A DNA stretch of 64,000 nucleotides from Pseudobdellovibrio sp031428275. GTDB lineage: Bacteria; Bdellovibrionota; Bdellovibrionia; Bdellovibrionales; Bdellovibrionaceae. The position numbers were made by a program, and so were the translations under genes. The notes under the pieces were generated by a model. The model was not told where the DNA came from and searched no databases. It saw only the letters and a program-made list of their open reading frames with translations. Where the stretch lies: positions 62,001 to 126,000 of the forward strand of contig JANPPC010000043.1 in assembly GCA_031428275.1 (NCBI GenBank), read 5' to 3'. Positions 42,502-51,804 of this stretch are shown here, piece by piece (the stretch's first letter is position 1; the number at the start of each line of letters is the position of its first letter).

Positions 42502-43145
42502 TTACACCAGTTCTGTGGCGTGATCATTCGTTTAAGATCGCCCGCTTTTAAATAAAGAAAGTCATTGTCTATCGCAATCTTTAAACGCTCGCCCCGCTGT
42601 GACTGAGAAGAAATCATCGCAATCTGCGCAAAGCCCTCAGAATCAGTTAATAAAGCTCCACCGGCTGTCTTCACGCTCCAATTTAGTTGTCTGCGTGATA
42701 ACGGAGTCAGGTCAGCATCGGTTAACATGTACTGAACTGTGCCCTCGGACTGACGACATACCAATTGAAAATGACTGACGATAAAAAATTTCTTTTCGCA
42801 GTTACTATTTGAAGAATACCCGAAACCCACTTCGCAAGTGTTAAACATGCGCTCGCTGTAACCCAAATTATTATAACTACGATCTAAGCGTAAAAATCTT
42901 TGTAAGCTTGCGTAGTCAACGACCGCTTCTCTGGTTTCGTAAGGCGTCGGTTGCTGACTAGCCTGGCCCGAAGACGAAGTTGTCTTATCTTGATACGTTC
43001 TTAGTTTACTAAAACGCTCGGGTTGATTGTTACCAGAATTTGCGTACCCGGGGTTTGATCTGGGCGAAGCTTGATCACTACCTTTATGGTCCGAAGCGCA
43101 TGATGCTAAAGCCGCTAAAAAACCGAATAATATCGCTAACTTCAT
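42498..43145 (-). CDS. Lipoprotein of unknown function
   Basis: 215 residues. Signal MKLAILFGFLAALASC gives a lipobox with Cys16, followed by a long polar linker (SDHKGSDQASPRSNPGYANS). The folded part from about 70 has paired cysteines (FNTCEVGFGYSSNSNCEKKF and VCRQSEG, with NWCN at the end), suggesting disulfides in the periplasm. No family recognised. It is a single gene convergent with the YgjV-like gene. Confidence 0.78.
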   Translation of the reverse strand: MKLAILFGFLAALASCASDHKGSDQASPRSNPGYANSGNNQPERFSKLRTYQDKTTSSSGQASQQPTPYETREAVVDYASLQRFLRLDRSYNNLGYSERMFNTCEVGFGYSSNSNCEKKFFIVSHFQLVCRQSEGTVQYMLTDADLTPLSRRQLNWSVKTAGGALLTDSEGFAQIAMISSQSQRGERLKIAIDNDFLYLKAGDLKRMITPQNWCN

Positions 43146-43296
43146 CGCTACCTCGCCGTTCTAGAGTTGTCGTACTAGTTATAGGTATTGTATCGGAATT
43201 TTCATGGTGAGTCTGAAGTCTTGCCAAGCACAAAACAGACCGATACCATAGTGAATGAAAATTCTAAGAGCATTTGTTCTTCAGAGCTTTCAACGT

Positions 43297-43327
43297 TTAG
43301 CTTTTAAACTTTGAGGTTAAAAGCTAA
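43297..43327. repeat. 11-bp perfect inverted repeat upstream of glutamine synthetase
   Basis: TTAGCTTTTAA at 43297-43307 and its exact complement TTAAAAGCTAA at 43317-43327, with a 9-bp centre, 87 bp before the gene. It could be an operator dyad for a nitrogen regulator or an RNA hairpin in the leader; no T run follows the hairpin. Confidence 0.45.
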
Positions 43328-43413
43328 TTACTAAAAACTAATTTTTCTACCCGTTAGCTCCGGTAAAACGGAACAGGCAATTCGTAGAGATAAAACATAG
43401 AAGGAGTTCGTCC

Positions 43414-45648
43414 ATGAGCGAATCATCGTCGCATTCTGCGTCGGATAAAAGATCGATGGCTTTTCAAGCCGCTGTTAATGCCCCCATTCGAAAAATCGAA
43501 AAAGTAAAAGATTCATTTGGAAAAGATATTCCGATCTCTGAATACTTTGGCTCTTTAACTTTTGGGTTAGCGCAGATGCGTGAAAAGCTACCGAAAGATG
43601 CGTATGCAAATTTATTAAAAACTTTAGATCAAGGTAAAAAACTTCCGAAAGAGACCGCTGATTCAATCGCTTCGGCAATTAAAGAATGGTCGGTCGCAAA
43701 AGGTGTTACACATTTCTGTCACTGGTTTCAACCAATGACCGGCTTGACAGCTGAAAAACATGATGCGTTTATTTCAATCCAACACGCTAATCATTCTGAA
43801 TTACGGGTGATGGAAACTTTTTCTGGTTCGCAATTAATTCAAGGTGAACCAGACGCTTCGTCTTTTCCGTCGGGCGGCATGCGTTCAACTTTTGAAGCAC
43901 GCGGTTACACCGCTTGGGACCCTTCATCTCCGCTATTTATCATCGAAGAAGAAAACGGAAAAACATTGTGTATACCAACGGTGTTCTTCGGCTATCACGG
44001 GCAAGCCTTAGATAATAAAACGCCGTTACTTAGATCAATCGGCGTTTTATCGACTGAGGCAGTTAGCTTTCTAAAATTAGTCGGCGACGTCGATGCCAAA
44101 AAAGTGCAAACCACTTTAGGGGCTGAACAAGAGTATTTCCTAGTGGATAAAAACTTTGCGGCCCTACGCCCCGACTTATTAATGACCGGCCGTACCTTAC
44201 TTGGTGCTTCTTCAGCCCGAGGTCAGCAGTTAGAAGATCACTACTTCGGATCTATCCCGTCACGTATTAAATCTTTTATGCAAGAATCTGAATTCGAGCT
44301 TTATCGCTTAGGGATTCCGATTAAAACTCGTCACAATGAAGTGGCCCCTTCGCAGTTTGAATTAGCTCCGATCTTTGAAGATATGAATATCGCGTCTGAT
44401 CATAATTTACTGACGATGGAAGTTTTAAAACGCGTGGCTTTAAAGCACGGCATGGTTTGTTTACTACACGAAAAACCTTTTGCGGGCGTTAATGGTTCGG
44501 GTAAACATAACAACTGGTCAATGGCGAACGATAAGGGTGAAAACTTACTTGAACCAGGTCATACGCCTCACCAAAATTTACGTTTCCTAGCGTGCTTAGC
44601 GGTTGTACTGCGTGCGGTTCATAAAAATGCCTCTGCGATGCGCGCCGCGATTGCTAGCCCTGGCAACGACCACAGATTGGGTGCAAACGAAGCTCCGCCG
44701 GCAATTATTTCGGTTTTCTTAGGAAGTTTATTAGAAAATATCTTAAACACCATCGAAGCCGGTAAAGTTTTAAAAGCCACCGAAGAGCAAATTATTGATT
44801 TAGGCGTTAGCCAAATTCCGAATATTTCTAAAGATTACACCGATCGTAATCGCACCAGCCCGTTTGCTTTCACGGGTAACAAGTTTGAGTTTCGCGCGGT
44901 GGGTTCTTCGCAAAACGTCGCCGTCCCCATGTCTTTTTTAAACGCGGCCGTAGCGGCTTCGTTTAACGAATGCGCCGAGCAGTTAAAAGATCTTTTGAAA
45001 AAGAAAAAACGTGACGAAGCCGTGATGGAATTAATCAGACAAGTGGTTAAAGAAACAAAAGCCATTCGTTTCAGCGGAAACGGTTACTCAGACGAATGGA
45101 AAGTCGAAGCTAAAAAACGGGGCCTACCCATTCTAAATACAACGCCCGACGCTTTAGAAGTTTTAAAAGATAGGAAAGCGACGCAATTTCTGATCGACAT
45201 GAAAGTTCTTTCTAAGGAAGAAATCGAATCTAGATACCACATCGCGGTTGAACGCTATGTGAAAACTTTAGATATCGAACACACAAGCTTACTCGAGTTA
45301 ACCAGCACATACATCATTCCCGCTTTAGAAAAGCAGATGAAGATATTGGGCCAGTCGCACGAAGCTATGAGCTTACCGGCTTTAAAAAAATCGCACAAAA
45401 ATCGCATGGCCGAATTTGAACAGATCTTTGCAGACGTTTTAACTCGCTACGAATCTTTTCAAGCCAAGGTTGAAAAATCTAGAAAAGGCCACGACGAAAA
45501 TAAGCGCATGTGGGAAATCATGGAAGACTTGCAACCGGCTTCATTCAAATTACGTGATGCAGTAGATACCGCTGAATTGTTAGTGGCCGACGAGTTATGG
45601 CCATTACCAAAATACCGCGAGATGTTGCTAGCGCATAACTTAGCTTAA
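43414..45648 (+). CDS. glnN: Type III glutamine synthetase
   Basis: 744 residues, the length of GSIII (about 700-730) and far longer than GSI or GSII. Signatures: FPSGGMRSTFEARGYTAWDP, GAEQEYFLVD (metal-binding Glu), HNEVAPSQFELAPIFE, NGSGKHNNWSM (ATP/metal), LGANEAPPAIISV and NRTSPFAFTGNKFEFRAVGSS. It makes glutamine from glutamate, ammonia and ATP. AGAAGGAG precedes the ATG by nine bases. A single gene with strong terminators after it and an inverted repeat before it, so expression is probably individually controlled. Confidence 0.95.
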   Translation: MSESSSHSASDKRSMAFQAAVNAPIRKIEKVKDSFGKDIPISEYFGSLTFGLAQMREKLPKDAYANLLKTLDQGKKLPKETADSIASAIKEWSVAKGVTHFCHWFQPMTGLTAEKHDAFISIQHANHSELRVMETFSGSQLIQGEPDASSFPSGGMRSTFEARGYTAWDPSSPLFIIEEENGKTLCIPTVFFGYHGQALDNKTPLLRSIGVLSTEAVSFLKLVGDVDAKKVQTTLGAEQEYFLVDKNFAALRPDLLMTGRTLLGASSARGQQLEDHYFGSIPSRIKSFMQESEFELYRLGIPIKTRHNEVAPSQFELAPIFEDMNIASDHNLLTMEVLKRVALKHGMVCLLHEKPFAGVNGSGKHNNWSMANDKGENLLEPGHTPHQNLRFLACLAVVLRAVHKNASAMRAAIASPGNDHRLGANEAPPAIISVFLGSLLENILNTIEAGKVLKATEEQIIDLGVSQIPNISKDYTDRNRTSPFAFTGNKFEFRAVGSSQNVAVPMSFLNAAVAASFNECAEQLKDLLKKKKRDEAVMELIRQVVKETKAIRFSGNGYSDEWKVEAKKRGLPILNTTPDALEVLKDRKATQFLIDMKVLSKEEIESRYHIAVERYVKTLDIEHTSLLELTSTYIIPALEKQMKILGQSHEAMSLPALKKSHKNRMAEFEQIFADVLTRYESFQAKVEKSRKGHDENKRMWEIMEDLQPASFKLRDAVDTAELLVADELWPLPKYREMLLAHNLA

Positions 45649-45653
45649 TCAGT

Positions 45654-45682
45654 GAGACGGCCGCCCGGCCGTCTCAAGAATT
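45654..45682 (+). terminator. Rho-independent terminator after glutamine synthetase
   Basis: GAGACGGCCG (45654-45663) pairs with CGGCCGTCTC (45666-45675), followed by AAGAATTTTT. It lies 5 bp after the stop codon. Confidence 0.8.
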
Positions 45683-45690
45683 TTTCAATA

Positions 45691-45718
45691 AAAAACCCAG
45701 CGCAAAGCTGGGTTTTTT
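45691..45718. terminator. Bidirectional terminator between convergent genes
   Basis: AAAAACCCAGC (45691-45701), loop GCAAA, GCTGGGTTTTTT (45707-45718). The flanking A and T runs let it stop transcription from both the glutamine synthetase side and the opposing metalloprotease gene. Confidence 0.9.
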
Positions 45719-45763
45719 ATTCATAAAATAAACCAAGTCACCCTGGTTCGATCTATTTAAAAA

Positions 45764-47158
45764 CTACGGCGTCTGGTAAAAACCGAAAGTCTCTTGCGGA
45801 ACCATTTCGATCACTGAACCATCGATCGCTACACCGACCGGAGTCGACACATTGTTATCAATACGGAAGATGTGACCATCGCCGGTTAAACCGAATAATA
45901 CACTGTTTGCACGGTGCATGCGTTTATACGGGCGATCAAACTTTGCATTCGAAGCCGTAATCGTTGCTTTTTTATTTAAACAAGACAGTTCGTAAATAGT
46001 CCCGTTTTGCATAGCTAAGCTAACCGTGTAAACTGCGCGTGTGTAACCCGCCGGGTAAACTAAACTAGAAGGTACCGCACCCGCTGGCATTGGAATATCT
46101 GTTAATGTCGCCGCATTCGGGTCACAGGCAAAGCGCGCTAGGTTCTTGTAAACGCGAACGTTCCATTGACCACCTACGTGCATATCAATCAAGTTTGCCT
46201 TATCAGCCGGAGACTGCAAATTGTATTCAGTGATTGATTCTGATGGAGACTGTGAAATATCGCCCTCGTTATTAGCGAAGATATATTGCGCTTTTAAATT
46301 CTTATCATCAGGAATCATAATCATGTGCTGAGCACGGCGAATGATATGGCCAGCGGCCGGTGCTTTACCCAATTGAGTCGTTTGACCCGTTACCGGATTC
46401 AGCGAGTGAAAGTCTAAAGCCGAAGTTAAAAGTAATAAACTTTCCGAACGAGTAACCTGCGCCGGAGTTTCAAAAGTCTCATCGGCATAGATAACCGCTA
46501 AGGCACGAGCATAAGCTTTTAATGCGGGATGCACATCTAAAGCGTACTTACCAAGTTGCGCGTAAGTCTCGACGGTAACGGCGTATGATCCACCATCTTG
46601 AATGGTTTTATCACATGCGCCTTGCAGGCCCTTACGAACACCTTTCGAACAAGTGATATGCGGGTAACCATCAATGTGACGGGCTTCGTGCATGAAAACA
46701 CTGGCTCTGTCTAAAGAAGAAAATTGGTCGGTTAAGGCCATCGGGCAGGCGTACATGGTTTTGCCGCCGAAGGCGTAAACGTAAGCCACAACACCCTTCG
46801 GGCAAGACTCAACGATTTCTAACTTATTAATACGACCAATGAAGTAATCCCACCAGCTAGATGAAAAACGGCCCGAGAATAAATCGTCAGAGCTTTTCGC
46901 CATCGGAGAAAAAGCTGTTTTTCTCATAAACATAATTGAAGAAATTAAATTAGAAATTTGCGAGTTATCGTAACAGTAGTCAGCATTTGCGTACTGATTA
47001 AATTGCGGAAAACTTTTTGCGATGACTTTCATTTCAGCTTGCGAAACGCAGGCCTCAGTTGAAGGTTGTGACGGTACCGTGATCAGATCGGCTTGTGCGG
47101 TCGAAAACATTGCAGCTGATATAGCGGCAACAAATAATGCCTTTGTTAAAGCTTTCAT
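45764..47158 (-). CDS. Secreted metzincin-like zinc metalloprotease
   Basis: 464 residues with a signal peptide ending STAQADL. Residues 157-167 read HEARHIDGYPH, a full HExxHxxGxxH zinc motif of metzincins, with Glu158 as the catalytic base. The surrounding SVFMHEARH helix and cysteines (Cys119, Cys138, Cys170) fit a secreted protease. The C-terminal 200 residues look like beta-propeller or sheet structure (AVYTVSLAMQNGTIYELSC, VLFGLTGDGHIFRIDNN). I do not recognise a named family. A predator would have use for such an enzyme, but the substrate is unknown. A non-proteolytic member of the fold is the alternative. Confidence 0.75.
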   Translation of the reverse strand: MKALTKALFVAAISAAMFSTAQADLITVPSQPSTEACVSQAEMKVIAKSFPQFNQYANADYCYDNSQISNLISSIMFMRKTAFSPMAKSSDDLFSGRFSSSWWDYFIGRINKLEIVESCPKGVVAYVYAFGGKTMYACPMALTDQFSSLDRASVFMHEARHIDGYPHITCSKGVRKGLQGACDKTIQDGGSYAVTVETYAQLGKYALDVHPALKAYARALAVIYADETFETPAQVTRSESLLLLTSALDFHSLNPVTGQTTQLGKAPAAGHIIRRAQHMIMIPDDKNLKAQYIFANNEGDISQSPSESITEYNLQSPADKANLIDMHVGGQWNVRVYKNLARFACDPNAATLTDIPMPAGAVPSSLVYPAGYTRAVYTVSLAMQNGTIYELSCLNKKATITASNAKFDRPYKRMHRANSVLFGLTGDGHIFRIDNNVSTPVGVAIDGSVIEMVPQETFGFYQTP

Positions 47159-47255
47159 AAATCCCCCTCATCTTCATTGAAGACCTATAGATCAAAGCAA
47201 CCAACTTCTGGCCAATCAAGAAAATATTAAGAGGAAATAGAGTTTTTATTCGAGT

Positions 47256-47975
47256 TTAACGCAGCTCTGCTAATTTTCGCTGCACGTAGCGACGAACTTC
47301 AGAAGATTCGGCTTCGCTTGATAGGCGCTGTAGCTGCGCTAGAGCTTCGGGGCTTGTCTTGGCTCGTAAGACCAGTTCATCAATTGCCATCAATCTTAAA
47401 GCCAGCTCTTGCCCGCGTTTAATTTCGGCCACCGAATGCGGGTTGATCGGCCCTAAATCCGGTAAACTTTTTTTGGCAATTCCAGTTAAGTACTGCTGAT
47501 TTTCATTCGCAGAATTTTGCGTGATCAAGTACGCCGAAAAAATTCGTGCATTCACGTCGGCTTCCGTATCCAGAGAAATCTCAGTTAAAGTTTTAAACTG
47601 TGCGGGCTTTAAACTAAGGGCTAAAGCTTTCATCTGAATTTGTTTTTGATCGGCGTCGACCGAGGCGTTATTCAAAGATTTTGATTCGCTTTGCACCCAG
47701 GTTTTAAATTCGTTTTCGTTTAAGTTTTGAACAGCTTCTGCAGGCATTTGTTTTTGCGCTGAGTTATCTGCCGAGCTATCTGCTACATGGGCCAAAGCTG
47801 CGGCCCCAGCATGCTTATCGTTATCTTTGGCCGCTGCACTGAAACTTGCAACGTCATCGCTGCTGCTAGGCGAATGCGTCGTCTGCTGGTGATTCCAAAA
47901 ATAAAATACACCGACGATAATCATAACTAAAACAGCAACGACTGGTTTATTTAATTTTGAAGTTAACTGGCGCAT
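47256..47975 (-). CDS. Membrane-anchored protein of unknown function
   Basis: 239 residues from ATG 47975. One N-terminal membrane helix (NKPVVAVLVMIIVGVFYFW) precedes a Ser/His/Asp-rich linker (TTHSPSSSDDVASFSAA). A helical periplasmic domain follows, with LKPAQFKTLTEISLDTEADVNARIFSAYLI and a C-terminal LQRLSSEAESSEVRRYVQRKLAEL, resembling HEAT-like repeats. The start overlaps the end of nrdJ by 13 bp; a longer reading (48011) would run further into nrdJ. No family recognised. Confidence 0.72.
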   Translation of the reverse strand: MRQLTSKLNKPVVAVLVMIIVGVFYFWNHQQTTHSPSSSDDVASFSAAAKDNDKHAGAAALAHVADSSADNSAQKQMPAEAVQNLNENEFKTWVQSESKSLNNASVDADQKQIQMKALALSLKPAQFKTLTEISLDTEADVNARIFSAYLITQNSANENQQYLTGIAKKSLPDLGPINPHSVAEIKRGQELALRLMAIDELVLRAKTSPEALAQLQRLSSEAESSEVRRYVQRKLAELR

Positions 47976-50230
47976 GCCGAAGTTGTACCGCAATTGGTGC
48001 AACGATAGCAACCCGATTCAAGAATGGTTTGGTGACCGCACTCAGAACACAAGGGGTACGAAGGCGACGAGCTTGGCGACGACAAAGGTTGAACAAATTT
48101 ACTGCCGTCGCGGTAAATGGCGACCGATTTCAAACCCAACTTCCACGCGGTTTGATACGTGCGACTAACGTCTTCGACTGTTGATTCGGCTGGAAGATTA
48201 ACGGTTTTAGAGATGGCTCCGCTGATAAAAGGTTGCACGGCCGCCATCATTTTTAAATGCGCTTCAGGAGACAAGGCTAAATCACCCGTCGCGCAGGCAA
48301 AAAGAGCCAAGTGTTCTTTCTTTATCGAAGAACTAATAATTGAAGATTTTTCTAGTAACTGTAATTTAATTTTTTTTATTTCAACGATCGAATATTTTAA
48401 TTTCCTTAAAACCGCTTCGACCGATTGATTGACGATCTTGATACTTCCGCCGCCCGCTAGTTTTTTATTTTTAACCAGCGAAAAATCAGGCTCGATGCCC
48501 GTGGTATCGCAGTCCATAACTAAACCGATGGTTCCGGTCGGAGCAATCACCGTCGCTTGCGCATTACGAAAGCCGTGAAGCTTGCCATTTTTATATGTTT
48601 CATCCCAGATTGTTTTTGCCGCCGCTGAAAAGCCTTTTGGCAACTTCGACCAATCGATTTTTGCGACCGAATTTTGATGTTTTTTAATTACAGCCAGCAT
48701 ACAGATTTTATTTTTCTTAAAACCAGCGAAAGCCCCGCGCTGTTCAGCCATTTCGCTGCTGGTGCGATAAGCCACACCCGAAATCACGGCCGTCAGAAAA
48801 CCAGCCCACGCCCGCGCTTCGTCTGAATCATAAGCTAAGCCCATCCGCATCAGCATAGAACCTAAATTCGCAAAGCCTAAGCCCAAGGGGCGGTAATCAT
48901 GCGAATTCTGAGCAATCTTCGCGGTTGGGTAACTTGAAAAATCAACTAAGCATTCTTGTGCGATAAATAAGGTGCGCGCCACGTGGATCAGTTCATCTAA
49001 TTTTAAATTTTGCTGTTCGTCTAAAAAATTCACTAAATTAATTGAGGCTAAGTTACAGGCCGAATCATCTAAGAACATATATTCTGAACACGGGTTACTG
49101 GCACGAATCACGTCGGTCGTGCTGCACGTATTGTAATGGTTGATCGTATCTTCAAATTGTAAACCGGGGTCCGCGCACTGCCAGGCAGCCACACAGATTT
49201 GCTTCCACAGCTGATCAACGCCGACGGTTTTCAACGTTTTGTTTGAATTGCGCGACCTTAAAGCCCAGTTCGCAGAGCTGCCGATTTTTTTCATAAAACG
49301 ATCTGGTATTCGAAGTGAGTTATTGGCGTTCTGCCCCGAAACAGTTTTATAAGCTTCGCCGTCTAATTCAGAAGAATAACCTTCAGCTACTAAAGCTAAA
49401 GCCTTTTTTTCTTCTTTCATTTTCCACGCGATAAAATCTTCGACTTCGGGATGGTCTAAATCTAAACACACCATCTTGGCCGCACGGCGGGTTGTACCAC
49501 CCGACTTGATCGCGCCGGCCGATTTATCTAAAACTTCTAAGAATGAAATCAGGCCCGAACTTGAACCGCCGGTTGAAAGCTCTTCGTGTTTTGAACGAAG
49601 CGTAGAAAAATTAGTGCCCGAACCCGAACCGTACTTAAAAAGCTTAGCTTCGGTTTTCACTAACTCAAAAATAGATTCAATTGAGTCTTCGACAGACTGA
49701 ATAAAACACGCCGAACTTTGCGGACGTAAATAAGCATCGGTTACTTTTTCAATTTTTTTACTTTTGAAATTAAGGGCGTAGTGATCGCTTTTTGAAGAAA
49801 GCTTGTAAGCTTCTTTTAGACCCACGTTAAACCAAACCGGTGAATTAAAAGCTGCCATTTGCGAATACAAAATATACTTAAGCTCTTCGGCAAATTCTTT
49901 CACTTCGTTAGTTGATTTGAATAATTCGCTGGAGCTAGCCGCCGCACCTAAGCCTAAACCAATACGCTCTATCAAAGCTTCGATCGAGCTTTCTTTTTTT
50001 ACAGATCGTCGAAAGTATTTACTAGCTGCGATATCGACGGCAGTCTGCGACCAGTGGGCCGGTGCCTTAATATTAGTTTTTGCATAATAAACCTCACGAG
50101 CGCCGTCTTTAGTTTCAGCCGCCTGGATCAAAGCATCAAATTTCTTCCACTTAAAATAAGAACGAGCCTGCGACGTTTTAGTTTTACGCACGAAATAAGG
50201 CTGAAAGAAGGGCTTTTTTTGACTCGCCAT
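47963..50230 (-). CDS. nrdJ: Vitamin B12-dependent (class II) ribonucleotide reductase
   Basis: 755 residues from ATG 50230. Class II features: KYGSGSGTNFSTLRS, SGGTTRRAAKMVCLDLDHPEVEDFI, the radical-site block NPCSEYMFLDDSACNLASINL, NAQATVIAPTGTIGLVMDCDTTG and a C-terminal zinc-ribbon tail with CSECGH and CTNCGTT. It reduces ribonucleotides using adenosylcobalamin, independent of oxygen. No cobalamin riboswitch is visible in the short (36 bp) divergent gap to iscS. A longer reading to 50272 overlaps iscS and is rejected. Confidence 0.93.
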   Translation of the reverse strand: MASQKKPFFQPYFVRKTKTSQARSYFKWKKFDALIQAAETKDGAREVYYAKTNIKAPAHWSQTAVDIAASKYFRRSVKKESSIEALIERIGLGLGAAASSSELFKSTNEVKEFAEELKYILYSQMAAFNSPVWFNVGLKEAYKLSSKSDHYALNFKSKKIEKVTDAYLRPQSSACFIQSVEDSIESIFELVKTEAKLFKYGSGSGTNFSTLRSKHEELSTGGSSSGLISFLEVLDKSAGAIKSGGTTRRAAKMVCLDLDHPEVEDFIAWKMKEEKKALALVAEGYSSELDGEAYKTVSGQNANNSLRIPDRFMKKIGSSANWALRSRNSNKTLKTVGVDQLWKQICVAAWQCADPGLQFEDTINHYNTCSTTDVIRASNPCSEYMFLDDSACNLASINLVNFLDEQQNLKLDELIHVARTLFIAQECLVDFSSYPTAKIAQNSHDYRPLGLGFANLGSMLMRMGLAYDSDEARAWAGFLTAVISGVAYRTSSEMAEQRGAFAGFKKNKICMLAVIKKHQNSVAKIDWSKLPKGFSAAAKTIWDETYKNGKLHGFRNAQATVIAPTGTIGLVMDCDTTGIEPDFSLVKNKKLAGGGSIKIVNQSVEAVLRKLKYSIVEIKKIKLQLLEKSSIISSSIKKEHLALFACATGDLALSPEAHLKMMAAVQPFISGAISKTVNLPAESTVEDVSRTYQTAWKLGLKSVAIYRDGSKFVQPLSSPSSSPSYPLCSECGHQTILESGCYRCTNCGTTSACAS

Positions 50231-50266
50231 AGATTTATAGAGTAATCTCGCCGTGAGAGGCAGTAA

Positions 50267-51424
50267 ATGCAAAAACCGATATACCTAGACTACAACGCAA
50301 CGACACCTGTAGACCCCCGCGTGATCGACGCGATGCTGCCTTACTTTACGAATGATTTTGGTAACCCAGCTAATACTTTAAATTCTTACGGTTGGGCCGC
50401 CGAGAACGGCGTTAAAAAAGCTGCCGAACAGGCCGCACGCCTCATTCACTGTAAACCCAATGAACTGGTTTGGAACGCCGGAGCCACTGAAGGCAATAAC
50501 TCGGTGGTGTTTGGTCTGATTCGTAAACTGAAAAATGAAACCCCCGATACCCCGATTCACTTTATCACTTCAAACGCCGAACACTGGAGCGTTCTAAATT
50601 CTTTCAAGGCCGCAGAGAAATATGAAAATATTCAGGTGACATATATTCCGGTTAATTCGGAAGGCCTCGTCAGCGTCGACGAATTAAAAAAACACATTCG
50701 ACCTGAGACAAGATTAGTTAGCTTGATTTGGGTGAATAACGAAATTGGTTCGATCAACGCAGTCAAAGAACTTTCGCAATTTTGCCAAGATCATCAAATT
50801 TATTTTCATACCGACGCTACGCAGGCCGTGGGTAAAATTGAAGTGAACTTAGAAAAAACGCCCGTCCATTTTTTAACATTTTCGGCGCACAAATTCTATG
50901 GCCCTAAGGGCGTCGGTGCTTTATATATTCGTTCACAAAACCCCAGCATTCAGATTGAGCCTTTTGTTTTAGGTGGAGGCCAGCAGAATAATCGCAGATC
51001 AGGTACTTTAAACGTACCCGGCATTGTCGGTGCAGGTGCAGCCGCTGCGATTTGCGAAAAAGAAATGGCCGAAGATTCAGCCCGCACGAAATATTTTTGT
51101 AATGAGCTCTATTCGCTAGTAAAGGCCGAAATACCCAGCGTCGAAATTAACGGTCCCGCTTTAACTCGCCGCTCACCAATTAATTTAAGTTTAATGATGC
51201 CCGCGATGATTGATTTATTTCTACCTGCACTTTCTGGCTTAGCTTTCAGCCAGGGATCGGCCTGCAACACGGGCGAAACAAGCAGCAGTCACGTATTATC
51301 GGCTATTGGCCGCAGCCCAGCCCAAGCCAGCCGCACAATACGACTCTCTTTAGGACGCTGGACAAAAGACAGCGAAATCAAAGAAGCCGCCCGATTAATT
51401 TGTAATGCTTTTAAGGGCATCTAA
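50267..51424 (+). CDS. iscS: Cysteine desulfurase (IscS/NifS family)
   Basis: 385 residues, PLP enzyme releasing sulfur from cysteine. N-terminal YLDYNATTPVDPRV, NAGATEGNN, FHTDATQAVGK, Schiff-base Lys in FSAHKFYGPKG, and the persulfide-forming Cys in FSQGSACNTGETSSSH. It supplies sulfur for iron-sulfur clusters and tRNA thiolation. It is divergent from nrdJ and followed at 16 bp by an A-type scaffold gene; no iscU or iscR is adjacent. Confidence 0.93.
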   Translation: MQKPIYLDYNATTPVDPRVIDAMLPYFTNDFGNPANTLNSYGWAAENGVKKAAEQAARLIHCKPNELVWNAGATEGNNSVVFGLIRKLKNETPDTPIHFITSNAEHWSVLNSFKAAEKYENIQVTYIPVNSEGLVSVDELKKHIRPETRLVSLIWVNNEIGSINAVKELSQFCQDHQIYFHTDATQAVGKIEVNLEKTPVHFLTFSAHKFYGPKGVGALYIRSQNPSIQIEPFVLGGGQQNNRRSGTLNVPGIVGAGAAAAICEKEMAEDSARTKYFCNELYSLVKAEIPSVEINGPALTRRSPINLSLMMPAMIDLFLPALSGLAFSQGSACNTGETSSSHVLSAIGRSPAQASRTIRLSLGRWTKDSEIKEAARLICNAFKGI

Positions 51425-51440
51425 AGCTATACTGAGCAAT

Positions 51441-51767
51441 ATGATACAAATTAGTGAATCAGCCTCAACAAAAATTTTAGCCCTTAAAAAAGAAGATAAT
51501 AAACCATCTGAAGCTTTCTTACGTGTTGAAGTAAAAAAAGGTGGATGCTCGGGCCTATCATACAAAATGGATTTTGACACGACCATGAAAGAAGGCGACA
51601 AAGCTTTCGAGGCTTACGGCCAAAAAATCGTGGTCGATTCACAAAGTTTTTTATACCTGATCGGAATGGAGCTTGATTATTCGGGCGGCCTAAACGGCAA
51701 AGGTTTCGTTTTCAACAACCCGAACGCGACAAAGAATTGCGGCTGCGGTTCTAGTTTCAACGTCTAA
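51441..51767 (+). CDS. A-type iron-sulfur cluster carrier (IscA/ErpA family)
   Basis: 108 residues. The three conserved cysteines are present: VKKGGCSGLSYKMDF and the C-terminal NCGCGSSFNV. It carries or inserts iron-sulfur clusters, consistent with the desulfurase just upstream. ATG 51441 (MIQISESASTKIL) is chosen as the start; an open frame from 51405 overlaps iscS and adds 12 residues outside the family's normal N-terminus. Confidence 0.93.
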   Translation: MIQISESASTKILALKKEDNKPSEAFLRVEVKKGGCSGLSYKMDFDTTMKEGDKAFEAYGQKIVVDSQSFLYLIGMELDYSGGLNGKGFVFNNPNATKNCGCGSSFNV

Positions 51768-51804
51768 TTATCCTCTAACCCGCAGATTATCCACGTATTA
51801 TTTT

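Noticed and set aside
50231..50266. Cobalamin riboswitch before the B12-dependent ribonucleotide reductase
   Set aside because: Only 36 bp separate nrdJ from the divergent iscS, too short for a riboswitch.
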